From the NCBI GenBank assembly GCA_030761205.1, contig JAULJL010000028.1, positions 14,800,001 to 14,864,000 on the forward strand: a stretch of 64,000 bases of DNA, read 5' to 3'. Each line of letters opens with the position of its first letter. Positions within the stretch are counted from its first letter, which is position 1. Of this stretch, positions 1-11,299 are shown in pieces. The stretch is from Fremontodendron californicum. Its lineage: Eukaryota > Streptophyta > Magnoliopsida > Malvales > Malvaceae. A model generated the notes under the pieces. It was not told the origin of the DNA. It saw only the letters and a program-made list of their open reading frames with translations, and did not search any database. Position numbers and translations under genes: made by a program.

Positions 1-498
1 TCATGTTTTAGTGAAGTTCGAGGACTTATTTGCATATTATCCTAAAGTTAATTTACATATATATATATATATATATATTTTGCTGAACAGTTCTTATGCT
101 ACATGCCTATATAATTAAGGATTACATATAAACTAAAAGTAATGAATGCTCTAATTAGTTTTTTCTTTAGTCTTACCATATGGGTAAATGAAAATTCCTT
201 GTTTTATTTGTTCTATATTTATCTATATAAAAGATGAATAATCACCTTAGGGGCCACATCATCATATCTGTGATGTGTGAGGCCTTGCTTAATAGGATAT
301 AGGAGCACACTGAAGCCAAGGGCCCAGTACAAACCAGAGTTGTATCTGGATTGAAAGAAAATAATTATAATTCTTGCTTTGTGTTATTTATTTGCAACTT
401 ACTGCATTTTACCTGTTGCTATGTGTTAATTTGGGTTAATCCGGTACGTTAGATGGGGCATAGTTATACCATTTCTAGGAAGTGAGAGTAGTTTGAAC

Positions 499-737
499 TA
501 GACCTGACAATTCGTATATCTATGTCGTGTTCATGTATTTTCTTGTGTCATAATCGTGTTTAAAGTGTTTTATATTAATAGAAATTTTGATGTGTTAATA
601 ATTTGTGTTATATAGATTTTGACACATTCGTGTATTCTTGTCGTGTCCATGTTTTTTTTCGTATCGTGTTTCGTGTCGTATTTTAGTTATTTTTTTTATG
701 TCGTGTAATTGTGTCGTGTCTAATATTACCAGGTCTA
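499..737. mobile_element. hAT-type MITE, 239 bp, TAGACCTG termini
   Basis: Terminal inverted repeats TAGACCTG / CAGGTCTA are flanked by perfect 8-bp target duplications GTTTGAAC (491-498 and 738-745), the length typical of hAT elements. The interior is T-rich with repeated TGTCGTGT-like words. Diverged relatives without clean ends appear near 4220-4440, 14690-14840 and 32340-32930. No coding capacity. Confidence 0.88.
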
Positions 738-1280
738 GTTTGAACAAGAGGGCTGAGCAATTTGCAAAACTGTTAGCTTCTGGTTAGGAGTTGGAGCATC
801 TCAGCAAATCCATCTCAAGTGTTTTTGGTGTTTTTCCTTTTTTCTCCTATCTGGAGGAGGTCATTGTTATCCCCCTTTTAGATTCCTGTTTTTTTCCCTC
901 TTATGCACGCGGTCCTTAATTATCCATCGGTTTACTAGTGGTCACTATTCTATCCTTTGTGAAATTTCTAACCTATGCTAATTCCACCCTTGATATTTGT
1001 TCTATGTGGAGCTTATACATAACTTTTTTTGGGGGGATGCTGGACTTATATATCATCTCTGTTAATGGATGTCAATCACTAAGATGTCTGTTAATGGATG
1101 CCAAGAATTAACTAACACATTAATTATCAAGTAATGCATTGATATGCAAATGAGCGTGGTGTCAAGTATGCCTATGGTTGCAGTTGGATTTCTACATGAA
1201 AGCAGATTTCTAATAAAGATGATGTGGGCCTATATTCCAAATTATGTATTTTCTAGGTATCTTGCATTAATCATTTACTG

Positions 1281-1477
1281 CTATATTACTCGGACTCGAG
1301 TGCGAGTGTCTGACACGGGTATGTGTCCGACATGGGTATGTTCTTTTTTCCCCAAGATTTCCATGTATTTGGAGGGTCCTTGGAGGATCATATCCCCTTA
1401 TCCATGTCCAGATATGCGTCGAATACGAGTGTCAGACACGGGTATTTCAAGAAAAATGAAGGGTCGGAGCAATATAG
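1281..1477 (+). mobile_element. hAT-type MITE, 197 bp, CTATATT termini (copy 1)
   Basis: Begins CTATATTACTCGGAC and ends with the inverted form GTCGGAGCAATATAG. It is flanked by perfect 8-bp duplications ATTTACTG (1273-1280 and 1478-1485). The interior carries repeated GTGTCnGACACGGGTATG words. A second copy in the opposite orientation lies at 2239-2412, so the two bracket the helicase terminal exon. Short ORFs across it (1144-1601) are not genes. Confidence 0.88.
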
Positions 1478-1675
1478 ATTTACTGTGTCCTTAAGATTTG
1501 ACATTCATCATCTTTCTCTCTCTGCACCATCTGTATATTTTGAGCATTTTTTTCTCTCTCTATTTTTCATGTATAGAGTGCTTCCTACTCTTGTAAGGTG
1601 AATTATTTTGGCTGTTTGGTCTTTTACAGTTTTTTACCTGTTGTTAAGATACCCCATTTATTGTGTATATTGCAG

Positions 1676-2140
1676 GAAAGAGAACAAGCATTACGGTCAT
1701 TTAAAAACGGCGCTACCCCAATCTTGGTAGCAACCGATGTGGCAGCCCGTGGTCTTGATATTCCTCATGTTGCACATGTGGTGAACTTTGACCTTCCTAA
1801 TGATATCGATGACTATGTTCATCGAATTGGACGGACAGGGCGTGCAGGCAAAACTGGTTTAGCCACAGCCTTCTTCAACGACAACAATGCTTCTTTGGCA
1901 AGGTCATTAGCGGATCTAATGCAAGAAGCGAATCAAGAGGTGCCTGATTGGCTCACTCGATATGCAGCTCGTTCATTTGGAGGGAGAAATCGTTTTCCTG
2001 GTGGAGGCCGATTTGGTGGGCGTGACTTTCGAAGGGACTCATCTTTCAACAAGGGTGGTTCAGATTACCAAGGCGGGGGCAACAGTGCCGGTGGGTATAG
2101 TGGAGGCTACGGTTCAGGTATTACCAGTGCATGGGATTGA
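1676..2140 (+). CDS. DEAD-box ATP-dependent RNA helicase, DDX3/Ded1 type, C-terminal exon (partial)
   Basis: This is the last exon of an ATP-dependent RNA helicase that unwinds RNA in translation initiation and RNP remodelling. It starts right after TTGCAG and encodes 154 residues in phase 0, beginning EREQALRSFKNG. Helicase motif V (VATDVAARGLD, about residue 17) and motif VI (HRIGRTGR, about residue 47) are intact. They are followed by the family helix ARSLADLMQEANQEVPDWL and a Gly/Arg-rich low-complexity tail ending TSAWD, as in plant RH11/RH37/RH52 proteins. Motifs Q to IV lie on exons left of the window. The upstream Met of the open frame (1598) is intronic and is not a start. No frameshift is seen. 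The subfamily is clear; which paralogue is not. Confidence 0.93.
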   Translation, partial: EREQALRSFKNGATPILVATDVAARGLDIPHVAHVVNFDLPNDIDDYVHRIGRTGRAGKTGLATAFFNDNNASLARSLADLMQEANQEVPDWLTRYAARSFGGRNRFPGGGRFGGRDFRRDSSFNKGGSDYQGGGNSAGGYSGGYGSGITSAWD

Positions 2141-2238
2141 ATACTTTAGTAGTTAGTGTCTAATAGTAGAGAGCTTCCCTTCCTTTTTTGGTTTACATTA
2201 TCTTTGGCCGGTAATCTTAGTGATTGTCATATTATACT

Positions 2239-2412
2239 TATATTGCTCCGACTCTTCATTTTTCTTGAAGTATCCGTGTCTGACGCATATCTGGACATGG
2301 GTATGGAGATATGACCCTTCAAGGAACCTCCAAATACATGAAAAAACTTGAAAAAAATTGAACATACGCATACCCTTATCCGACACTCACACCCAAGTCC
2401 GAGTAACATAGT
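2239..2412 (-). mobile_element. hAT-type MITE, 174 bp, CTATATT family (copy 2)
   Basis: It is the reverse complement of the element at 1281-1477 over its full length, with substitutions and small indels. It opens TATATTGCTCCGAC and closes GAGTAACATA. Flanks ATTATACT (2231-2238) and TTTATACT (2413-2420) agree at 7 of 8 bases, as expected for an older hAT target duplication. Confidence 0.8.
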
Positions 2413-2561
2413 TTTATACTTTAGGAGGGTTTTATCACCACCATCAGGGGAGGGGATGTAAGTTTGGTGTTGATGTGGAAGGAGTTAGAAATTTGTATTG
2501 CGTTTAGTAGGTGTTGGTGAAGAAAATTCTAACCAAAAGTAGGGATTACTTTTTTTTTTTT

Positions 2562-2695
2562 TTATACAAAGGAGGCCGTAACTTAGAGATAAAGGAAGGG
2601 GATGCAGATGCTGAGTTCGAATCTCAGACATGTTGAATGTCATCGCATAAAAGTAGCTACATGAACCAACTGGGCTAAATCCCGGGTCTAGGGAT
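2562..2695 (+). repeat. tRNA-related SINE-like unit (family S1)
   Basis: It contains a B-box-like GAGTTCGAATCTC (about 2611) and a weak A-box-like segment 30-40 bp earlier. It then has the tail GACATGTTGAATGTCAT ... ACATGAACCAACTGGGC. The same order of words recurs, more diverged, at about 34571-34675, 36385-36440 plus 36821-36870, and 37670-37770. A dispersed family with an internal pol III-type box fits a SINE. No clear target duplication was found. Confidence 0.5.
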
Positions 2696-3156
2696 TACTT
2701 CTTTACTCCTCTTTTGCCGTCATATTTTGATCGTTTGCTGGTAATTTTGTTAGGTAATGGGTTGTAGAATACGTAGTTGGAGAGAGAGAGAGAGAGGGTT
2801 TCATTTTGGCGACGTCGTTTTTGATCCCATTGGCATGTTCTTCCTCAACCAGTTTGTGGGGATGAAGTGTTGAGAGAGACTGTTTCTACCATTTATGAAT
2901 CAATATTCCCCTTACTAAAAGAGTTTTGGAGACTTTCTTTGTAATATTTTGTTGGTAACTGAATGAAATTCGGATTTTTTTCTTCTGTTTGTGTAAAGAG
3001 AAAGAAGTAGGATATGTGACAATTTATTAATTTACTTGTGAAGTTAAAAAAAATTCACTGTCGATGTATTAAAAACGAACTCTTATGTAATTGGAGGCCT
3101 AAATTACTTTACAAATTCTGAAAGGGATCAACACCACCAAAGTGTCTCAATTAGCA

Positions 3157-3250
3157 CTGAGCATTTGGCTTAATGGTTGGTGTATGTTCCCTTGCTCAAA
3201 AGAGAAGGGTTCGAATCTTTCATCCCCAAACTATAAAAAAAAAAAAAAAT
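3157..3250 (+). repeat. tRNA-derived SINE with poly(A) tail (family S2)
   Basis: It has an A-box-like TGGCTTAATGGTTGG (about 3165) and a B-box GGGTTCGAATC (about 3208), spaced as in a tRNA, then a short tail and about 14 A residues. This is a tRNA-like head plus A tail, the architecture of plant SINEs. It is not a tRNA gene because the acceptor stem and anticodon arm do not pair. A possible fragment of a related unit lies at 23464-23545. Confidence 0.6.
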
Positions 3251-5041
3251 CTCATAAAACCCAACGAAAAGGAATCCTTCTCAAACGGGAGAATTTGGAA
3301 AGAAGAGAAAAAAAAAAAAAAAGGAAGGAAAAAAAAAAAGAAAATAATTTTTCATTTTTTATTTTTAAAAAATAAAATCTATTTTTAATTTTTTATATTA
3401 AAAAATGACATGTGACAATATCACGTAAGCAAATTGTTCATGTTTTCGTTGAGAGTTAACGGTGTTAAGGGATTGGACTATATTAGTAGACAAAATAATA
3501 CTACAGGTGTTACATTGCATATACGGGTATTACATTGCATATTTTCAAAGTACAGGTTCATATTTCACTATACTTTAAAGTTAAATATGATATTAACCCT
3601 TAATAAAAATATATATATATATTAGAACTAAATAAAATGATATTTTATTTTTTTTTAATTTTATATTTATGACGGGTTATATCCAGCAATTTAACCCCAT
3701 CAAATTCCCTTTAGAAATTTCTCCTAAAATTTAAAATTATCTCTTATTTTTATCCAATAAACTCAAAGTTTTAGATTATTGTTTGGCGTTTTTATTATTT
3801 ACTTGTAGGTTTTTGAAAGCAAAAATATAAAATATAAAAGTAAATTTTGGACACAAATGCAAAAAAAAAAAAAAATTTATAGGATCGTACACAAAATATG
3901 TAGTAATTTTGTTTAGATCATAAAATGCATCCTTTCACTTTTATATAAATAATTATGTTATAATTGATATTACATTTCTATTATTTGTTCAGTTCAAATT
4001 AATATATTAATTTTTACTTTTAATAATTTTTTAAAAAAACAAAAAATAAATAGAGCAGTAGTCTTTTTTATTTTTACTTTATACCCTAGTTCCTTTTTTA
4101 TTTTTCGTTTCCTTGATCTTGTTGGTATTTATTTTATTGCCTGGGCTCCGAATTGGGAGTAGTAATGCTCTGACTCTGAGTAGGCGATGAAATGTTTTGG
4201 CTGGTCTCTCCAGTATTTTATAGAACTAGCAATTCTCATATTTTTATCGTATTCGTATTTTTTTTATCATAATCATATTTAAGAAGTTATATATTTATAT
4301 AAATTTTGACATATTAATAATTCGTATTATATAGATTTTGACACATTCATATATTCCTAACATATTCATATTATTTTTTCGTGTCGCATCTTATTTTATT
4401 TAAAAAATATTAAAATTTTAAGGTGTTTAAAAAATGTTTCAATTCAATTGCTAGAATTTGCTAGTACTCTTGCTCATTGGTCGGGTCAAGTCGCGGCCCC
4501 GTATATTTTTTTCTTATCCAAGCCCGTTTCGGGTTGGGTTCAGATTGATCCAAAAACCCGTTTTATTATTCAAAAAATATTAAAATATTATTTTTATATT
4601 AATATATATTATAATTAAATTTAAATAAAAATATTTTTATTTAATGAATGGTAATTCAAGTCAAACCGAACCAATTCGAATTATCAAAAATTTTATCCAA
4701 ATCCAACTCAATTCAAACCGAACCTGTCGAATCGTACTGAGTAACTCGATTCATGAACAAGTCTATTTGGTTTTGCTGCTGGACACAATGTTAACTTCCG
4801 ATGAAGATGAACTCACCACACTGTCATATTAATTGTAAAATTTAAGGACCTGAATTTGATTGAGATCTGATCGCAACGATCGAATTAATCCCTATGGGTC
4901 CCCTTGATTTCCATTACAGTTTGAGTTGAAAGAAAATAATTGCAAAAATACAACCAAGACAAAGAAACAACGAAAGAGATTATAAAAATACAATAACTTG
5001 ATGATTATGGACCACTGTTTAGTTGCCTGTAAATTCCATTA
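3251..5041. other. Intergenic, AT-rich, with degraded hAT fragments
   Basis: No coding signal. A purine-rich low-complexity run (3290-3345) is followed by AT-rich DNA. About 4220-4440 resembles the TGTCGTGT-rich interior of the 499-737 element. About 4462-4767 resembles the TAGACCTGCTCATGG family, with decayed ends CTTGCTCATTGG and CATGAACAAGTCTA. LTPG exon 3 begins on the minus strand at its right border. Confidence 0.5.
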
Positions 5042-6523
5042 TCAAACGACAAAGTTTTGGTGTATAGTGAAAATCCATAGTGAAACTCCGAAACCGAAAG
5101 CCATTTCAATTCCCACCCACTTCTTTCCCTTTCCTCCATCACTCTTCTCTGCAGCACTGCTTGTGGAGTTCCCTACATATATATATATATCAGGAATTAT
5201 AAGATAGGATACAATTAATTGCAGACGTGTTTTCGATTACGTCGTATGTATCATTGTTGTTAACATAATAAATATCTGAATTCGAATTCGTTTAATTTAA
5301 CCGAAATTCGAATCCATTTATTATCCAATATTTGTCAGATATCCGAATCCGTTAAATATTCGAATTTATTAAATCAATTTTTTTTTATAAAAAATATAAA
5401 TTAAACAATAATTAAATATATAAATAGATATCGAATCCGGATATCTGAATCCGTTATAGGTATAAATAAAATGGATTCGAATAACGAATTCGAATATCCA
5501 ACACTATTCGCATAAAAATCAAAACAGATTCGAATAATGAATATCCAATGGTTCATATCTGAATCGGCTACAGATAGTAAGCTTAATATCCGAATCTATA
5601 AATTATTTAAATCAGTAAAAAACAAATCGAATAATGTCGGATATTTAATTTTTTATTATCTATTGCCATCCCTAATCGAAACCGTAAAATAAATGTTGGA
5701 ACGCTATTTAAATCCCGTGATTAACAACTGATCTATGGAAAAAAATAAATTAGTAAAGAGATGATGTTTATGTTACCAGTGGCAGCTAGGGTACTGGCAT
5801 GCCCTTCTGTCAGCTTTTGATATCCTTCAAATAACTTTGCTTCCTGGGAGTTGGGTGCCAAGTGCAGAAGGGCTGAAATCACAGCCAAAATAGAAAGCAA
5901 AATCAAAATTAGAAAAATAATAAAAGAAGAGTGGGCTTTTGGTCTCATGAATCGAATAATAATAAAAATTAAAAAAATATTTTTTATTAATATTTATAAT
6001 TAAATTTAAATTCAGATCGAATTGATTTGAATCATAACAACATCTTTCCAAATCCAACCCAATCCAATACGGGTCGGACGGATTACCCGTATTTGGATAT
6101 TTGAGTTTGCATTGAACTCAAACCACACACGATTGTTGGCAAAAGAGGGCTTTGAATGTATTAAAAATATATATTTATGTTTTACTTACAGATGCAATCT
6201 GTCATGTTAACAGGGGCACGACATGTGTTGGGAAGAGTGGCTGCAAGAGTGGCGTTGAACTTGAGGCCAAGGCTGGGATCATCTCGATCTTGAATCAAGA
6301 CACACAGGCATTTCCTGCTCTTATCAAGCACCTGTTTGAGCCCACTGCAACAATCTATGGTTGGGGTTTTTGCCTGACCACCGACATATGGGAGACAAGG
6401 AGCAAGCCCAACTAGCTGATTAGCACATTCTGTTTTGTCTTGGTTTACATCAGACTTTGCGAAACCAAGCAGCATCAGAAGCAAGATGGATGAGAGTCTC
6501 AAACTTTCATGTTTGGACTCCAT
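5042..6523 (-). CDS. GPI-anchored non-specific lipid-transfer protein (YLS3/LTPG type), three exons
   Basis: Coding exons are 6190-6523, 5777-5872 and 5042-5172, giving 561 nt and 186 residues. Introns are GTAAGT...TTTCAG and GTAACA...TGTAG; both junctions keep frame. The protein has a signal peptide (about 1-24) and the full eight-cysteine motif at residues 33, 43, 58, 59, 72, 74, 101 and 110 (C-x9-C-x14-CC-x12-CxC-x26-C-x8-C). Exon 2 supplies the conserved LLHLAPNSQEA segment. Exon 3 supplies a Ser/Gly/Lys linker and a hydrophobic tail (KKWVGIEMAFGFGVSLWIF) fitting a GPI signal. Such proteins bind acyl lipids in a helical cavity at the outer face of the plasma membrane and act in cuticle or wall lipid export. 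Intron 2 holds an hAT-like element. Exon 3 was recognised by its GPI tail and exact phase; it is the least certain exon. The start is the first Met before the signal peptide. Confidence 0.9.
5235..5680. mobile_element. Degraded hAT-like element in LTPG intron 2 (TAGGGATGG family)
   Basis: The right end reads ATCTATTGCCATCCCTA (to about 5672), the inverse of the common TAGGGATGGCAAT terminus. The interior is a run of imperfect GGATATCCGAATCC-like words also found at 11300-11822 and 13330-13829. The left end is decayed and the boundary approximate. It lies wholly within intron 2 (5173-5776) of the lipid-transfer gene. Confidence 0.5.
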
Positions 6524-6652
6524 TATTTTCCACTAGAAAGAAAGAAAGAAAGGGAAAGTAGATGGACGAAAAAAGAAAGACAAACGAGAGAACCGAAAGA
6601 AAGAGAAGAGACTGCTCCAGCTTTTTATGCTTGGCTGGCTTGTAACTTCAGT

Positions 6653-6658
6653 TTTATA
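6653..6658 (-). promoter_or_regulatory. TATA box of the LTPG gene
   Basis: Minus-strand TATAAA (context CGTATAAAAC) lies about 130 bp upstream of the start codon at 6523. It is followed by a CT-rich leader (6535-6610) typical of plant core promoters. A second TATA-like ATAAAAAG lies about 25 bp closer to the gene. Position and context only. Confidence 0.5.
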
Positions 6659-6661
6659 CGG

Positions 6662-8530
6662 AAAATTTTTTTATTTAAATTAATGTAAAATTAAATTAAT
6701 TTTTTATATAATTTATATTTTAATAAATTAATTGTTGAGTAAAATTTTAAATTCATTCGATATTTTTTATTCATCGATTGAAAATATTATTATTTTTAAT
6801 ATATATTTAATTATTAAATTTTTTTTAAATCGAATAAATAGTTAAATATTTTTAATTCATTTAAAATTATACGTGCAGCATTATTTACGTGAATATAATA
6901 TAATATACGATAATTGAATTAAATAAATATAAAAATATAAAAAAATATAAATTTAATTTAATTTTATATTAATGAAAGTGATTTATTATATATATATATA
7001 TAAATAAATAAAGAGAATCGGGAAAGAGAGACGTTAAAGTGGTGGGTGGCAGTGGGAGTTGAAATTATTGTGATATACTCGAGGGTCTTCAGACTTTAAA
7101 TGTGATGAGGATTATTTGTCTTTAAGTGAGCAAGCCTAGCTTTCTACTCTGATAACAAACTGAAGAATAATCACAACTAGTAATTTTACCTGCGCGTATG
7201 TTGAGAGTTATATATATTTTAAAAATATATTTAAGTAATTTTATGAAAATAAAATAAAATAAAATATTTAATAGTTTTTTAATTTTTTAATTTTTTTTTC
7301 ATATTATATTTTTATATTTTTTAATATTTTTAAATTTAATTTGATAAATAAACTACTATGATTATATTAAATCATATTTTTTCAAAAAAATCGTTAAGAG
7401 AATAATAAAAAATATTAATAAATTTTTTAATATATAAAAATATAAAATTATGTATTTTTTTTACTAAATATATATTTATTTATTTCTATAAAAATAATAA
7501 ACTATCGAAAGTTAAAACAACAATAATAATAAAAAATAAAAACTACAACTTTTTTTTTATCTTCTTTCTATTTTTCTTTTATTTTTCTTAATTATAAAAA
7601 TTAAAACAACACTAATAAAAAAAAACTACAAATTCTTTTAATTTTTAATTTTTTTTCTTTTTCTTCTTCTTTTTCCTATTCCTGCCGTCGGTTGTCTGAG
7701 AAAAAAGTAAATATTTTATATTTTTATAAAAAAAAATAAAATAAGTAAAGAGAAAGGGAAAAAAAGAGAAAAAAGTAAAAAACTTAAAATATTTTTATAA
7801 TATAAATGCAAATAAATATTTGATCTTTTTTATAAATTATTAATTTTTATAAATTATTAATTTCTATAAAATTAATTTAAATTATAATATAATTATTATT
7901 TATCTTTTGTATTTATTTATAAAGAGGAGAAAAAAGAGGAGAATATAATAAAGAAGTAATAAAAAAATTATAAAATTAATGTAAATAAATATTTTATATT
8001 TTATAAATTCTTTAATATTTATAAAATTAATTTAAATTATAATATAATTTATTATTTATGTTTTAGTTTACTTATAAAGAAGATAAAATAAAAAAAAGGA
8101 AAGAAAACAAAATAAAATAAAATAAAAAATATTTTTTATAAAATTAATTTAAAAAAATATTTTATATGTTTATAAATAAATTTTATTTTTACAAAATTAA
8201 TTCAAATTATAATATAAATTATTTTTTATTTTTTGTATTTAATTATAAAGAAAAAGAGAAAAAAGTATAAAATTTGAAGAAAAAAAAGGAATAAAGGAAA
8301 AAGAAAAGGACCATATCAGCAAATGTCATTTTTGTAATTTACACGTCACATGCCCTCTGTCATTTAACGCTTATTTTTACGGTTGTGCTAACAGACAGAC
8401 CAGATTGATAGTTGATACGAAATTATAAAATCGGGATCTGATTGTTACATTTTGAAATTTGGGACTAATATAAAATATGCCTTATATTTTGGTGATCAGT
8501 GGTGTAACTAACTTTATTTTTTCAAATCAT
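6662..8530. other. Intergenic, extremely AT-rich, no gene seen
   Basis: Long runs of A and T words dominate (notably 7200-8300), broken only by short GC-richer parts near 7010-7190 and 8310-8440. No open frame of note, no clear terminal repeats. Probably old decayed transposon sequence. Confidence 0.5.
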
Positions 8531-8532
8531 TT

Positions 8533-9182
8533 AACTGATTAACTCAAATTATCTACCAAACAAAACAAAACAAAAATCTTTTTAAAAAATGACAAATGAG
8601 TCCCTCCACTATCAAACAAAACAAATATTTTTTTTTTTAATGACAACTGAGTCCCTCAGGACTCAGTTTTCATTATAGTAGATAACTAGTTTGTTATGTG
8701 CTCATTCGTGTCAAAATCTGATCGAATCTGAAAAATCGTTGAGATTAACTCGAGATTAAATCCAATTCGATTTGAACTGATTGGAAAAAATGAAAATTGA
8801 AAAAATTGGAATTAAAAGCAATTCGAATTCGAAGTAACCCAAACTTGCAACAACTGATTAACTAATTAACTCAAATTATCTACCAAACAAAACAAAACAA
8901 AAATCTTTTTAAAAAATGACAAATGAGTCCCTCCACTATCAAACAAAAAAAAAAAATTTTTTAAATGACAACTGAGTCCCTCAGGACACAGTTTTCATTA
9001 TAGTAGATAACTAGTCTGTTATGTGCTCATTCGTGTCAAAATCTGATCGAATCTGAAAAATGGTTGAGATTAACTCGAGATTAAATCCAATTCGATTTGA
9101 ACTGATTGAAAAAAATGAAAATTGAAAAAATAGGAATTAAAAGCAATTCGAATTCGAAGTAACCCAAACTTGCAACAACTTG
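8533..9182 (+). repeat. Tandem duplication, two units of about 327 bp
   Basis: The segment beginning AACTCAAATTATCTACC at 8541 recurs at 8868 and continues nearly unchanged through GTAACCCAAACTTGCAACA. The copies differ mainly in A-run length, a few substitutions and a short TTAACTAA insertion at the join. Such similarity in junk sequence implies a recent duplication. No coding content. Confidence 0.85.
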
Positions 9183-10838
9183 AACCTGAGATTGATCAAA
9201 TCCTAAATCCAAAAAGCCTAAAGTTTTTTCTCGAAAAGACACGAATTTTGATTAACTTAGAAAGACTTGAATTTTAATTAACTTGATTAACCCGAGAGTG
9301 GTTGAATTCTCCATTGACATCACCATTCATCGTCGTCGTTAAAATATCACTAAAAACATCTTTGAACTTCTCATGGTCTCCTCTTCACCTTTATCGGACT
9401 AGATTTTCTCAAAAACTTCTAAAAACAAATGTAAATCTAAGACTAAACGGGAAACCTCTTCCGTCGAAAAACGTTTCCTCCGTCGATCCAAAGCCCTATC
9501 TACCCCTCTTAAAATCACTTCTTTCAATCCAATGTGTATATTATGGGTTGAACTAATGCAATCAAATAAGAACAATAAAGAAGAAGAAGAAGAAGAAGAA
9601 GAAGAAGAAGAAGAAGAAAGTTCCAGGCAAAGCACTTCGAGGAAGCATTCTTTAGGATATTAGGTTTTTTTTAGGATAATAGTTTGCCCATTATGGTGCA
9701 AATGAACTCTCTTACTCGAAGAAGAACAAGATTGCATTTCAAGTTTTTCTTGAACACACATGAACCTTGAACCAAAAGAGAGTGAAAGAAGAGAATGATT
9801 CTTGAAGAGAATTAGATGTAAAGTTTATGTAAGATTGCATGAAATGAACATTATAGGAAGTATTTATAAGTCCTAACCGGTGTTAGAAATACCCCTTCAT
9901 GATTAGACATGTTTTTGGTGAAGAATAACAACTTTTGAAATGAAAAAGCATGTCCAACGGACTAATTTTTGAATTTTCAAATGAGGGATTTGAATCCTCG
10001 AACATGTTATTCGAATCCCTTAGGCCAAAATTTTACAGAACACAGAATCCTGCAGGATATTCGAATCCCCTCCTCAAGGTGTTCTGATCCCTTAGGTAAA
10101 TTTGTAATAGATTTTAATTTAAGCTTGCCATTCGAATATTCTTTAAACGAATTCGAATCCTCTTGCCTATTTTCATTCTAGAGGTTTATTAAATACTTTC
10201 CAACTTCGTTGTTCAACACAAATATAAACTACATAATTTTAGACCTTTGTGAATCATTTAAAACGCTTTATAAATATATATATATATATATTTTTGATAA
10301 TATATACAATACCCAAGACAAAAAATATAGGACAAAGAAACAACGTTCTCAGGTAGGACCTGTTCCTTTCCTTGAGCTTCTTATTTAGTTTCTCCTAGGC
10401 ATTGATCTCTCAACGATCTTCCAGCACATCCTCATATCACGTCCGCCACCACTTCACATCCCCAGAAAGATGATTTTTACTATTGTTACTTGGTAGTAAA
10501 AAAGGATACGAATAACCTTAATTAAATTAAAGTATTGTTCCATGTCCCAGAGGTTTTCGATCCTTGGCATTTCAAATCCTATTGAATGGCTGCAGTTCCA
10601 GGACTCAAATGAAATATTGTACATATTTTGAATAAATGAATTTAAAATATGTTAAAAAAATCATGATTCAAAAATTAAATTCTACATATTTTGAATATTA
10701 AAAATGAAATATTGTACAAAATTTATTGCACTCTAGAGTCTAGATCAGGGAAGTGAAAAGAATAGCGATATTCTTTGGTTGGAGCTCAAAACTGGATGTC
10801 TTTTCCAGCTGGATATTCAGATGAAACTCTTGTCCCGT
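9183..10838. other. Intergenic, no supported gene
   Basis: It contains a (GAA)n microsatellite at about 9581-9618, which creates a spurious Ser-rich minus-strand frame, and short AT repeats near 10274-10290. Open frames at 9302-9556 and 9969-10181 show no recognisable domain, codon pattern or homologue. Confidence 0.5.
9581..9618 (+). repeat. (GAA)n trinucleotide microsatellite
   Basis: About 12 perfect GAA units, a likely polymorphic marker. Confidence 0.9.
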
Positions 10839-10839
10839 A

Positions 10840-11299
10840 TAGAGATGCAAAATCCAATCCGCTTTATAGATTTTGCACAGAATTGCAGATTTTTTTTTTG
10901 AAATGTGGGCGGATAGAACAAGACGATTTTAATAAATATTTGTTTCATTTTATTTTTTATAATTATTATTTTATCATTAAAACATTATATATATATTTTT
11001 ATATTTTTAATATATATTGGATATATATATTAAAATCATATGTATACTAATATTATATATATTTATATATATACTAAAAATTATATATATTAAAATTATG
11101 TTCATAAATAAATTATAATATATTTTTTATAATATTAAATTAAAAATAATTAATAAAAAAATTGCATGAACAGTGTGGAGTAGTTATGGATATAACCGAC
11201 GTATGTGAAAATGAATAATTTTAACATCTATGTAAAAATAAAAATAAAAATAAAACGAAAATGAATAAGATAATTCCCTCCTCTATCCCGCTCCATTAC
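10840..11299. mobile_element. Possible hAT-like element next to the one at 11300
   Basis: The left end TAGAGATGCAAAATCCAATC and right end ATCCCGCTCCATTAC resemble the TAGGGATGG-type termini in inverted form. The interior is AT-rich with TA repeats. No target duplication was found, so the limits are tentative. Confidence 0.3.

Larger units (their letters stand above)
1..1675 (+). other. Probable last intron of the DEAD-box helicase gene
   Basis: No helicase exon could be found here, although the family predicts one ending just before the ERE residues that open the exon at 1676. The stretch ends in a pyrimidine-rich tract and TTGCAG, a good acceptor. It holds an AT microsatellite (about 59-78) and two short hAT elements (499-737, 1281-1477). 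If it is one intron it is at least 1.7 kb long and extends left of the window. Intron status is inferred from the acceptor and from the family's exon structure. Confidence 0.6.
2141..2990 (+). other. Probable helicase 3' UTR and downstream flank carrying mobile elements
   Basis: After the stop the sequence is less AT-biased than the intergenic DNA. It contains an inverted hAT MITE (2239-2412), a SINE-like unit (2562-2695) and a GA microsatellite (about 2783-2797). An AATGAAAT near 2963-2970, after a T-rich stretch, could serve as polyadenylation signal. The transcript end is inferred only. Confidence 0.35.

Noticed and set aside
1144..1601. ORFs upstream of the helicase exon as extra exons
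   Set aside because: They run through a hAT MITE and match no helicase sequence; the intron acceptor is at 1675.
3157..3250. Possible tRNA gene
   Set aside because: A and B boxes are present but no cloverleaf can be folded and a poly(A) tail follows, so it is a SINE.
9399..9635. Minus-strand frame with a poly-Ser run
   Set aside because: Produced by the (GAA)n microsatellite read in reverse; no domain.
10775..11050. 91-codon plus-strand frame
   Set aside because: The second half is translated TA-rich DNA and the first half lies across a putative hAT terminus; no domain.
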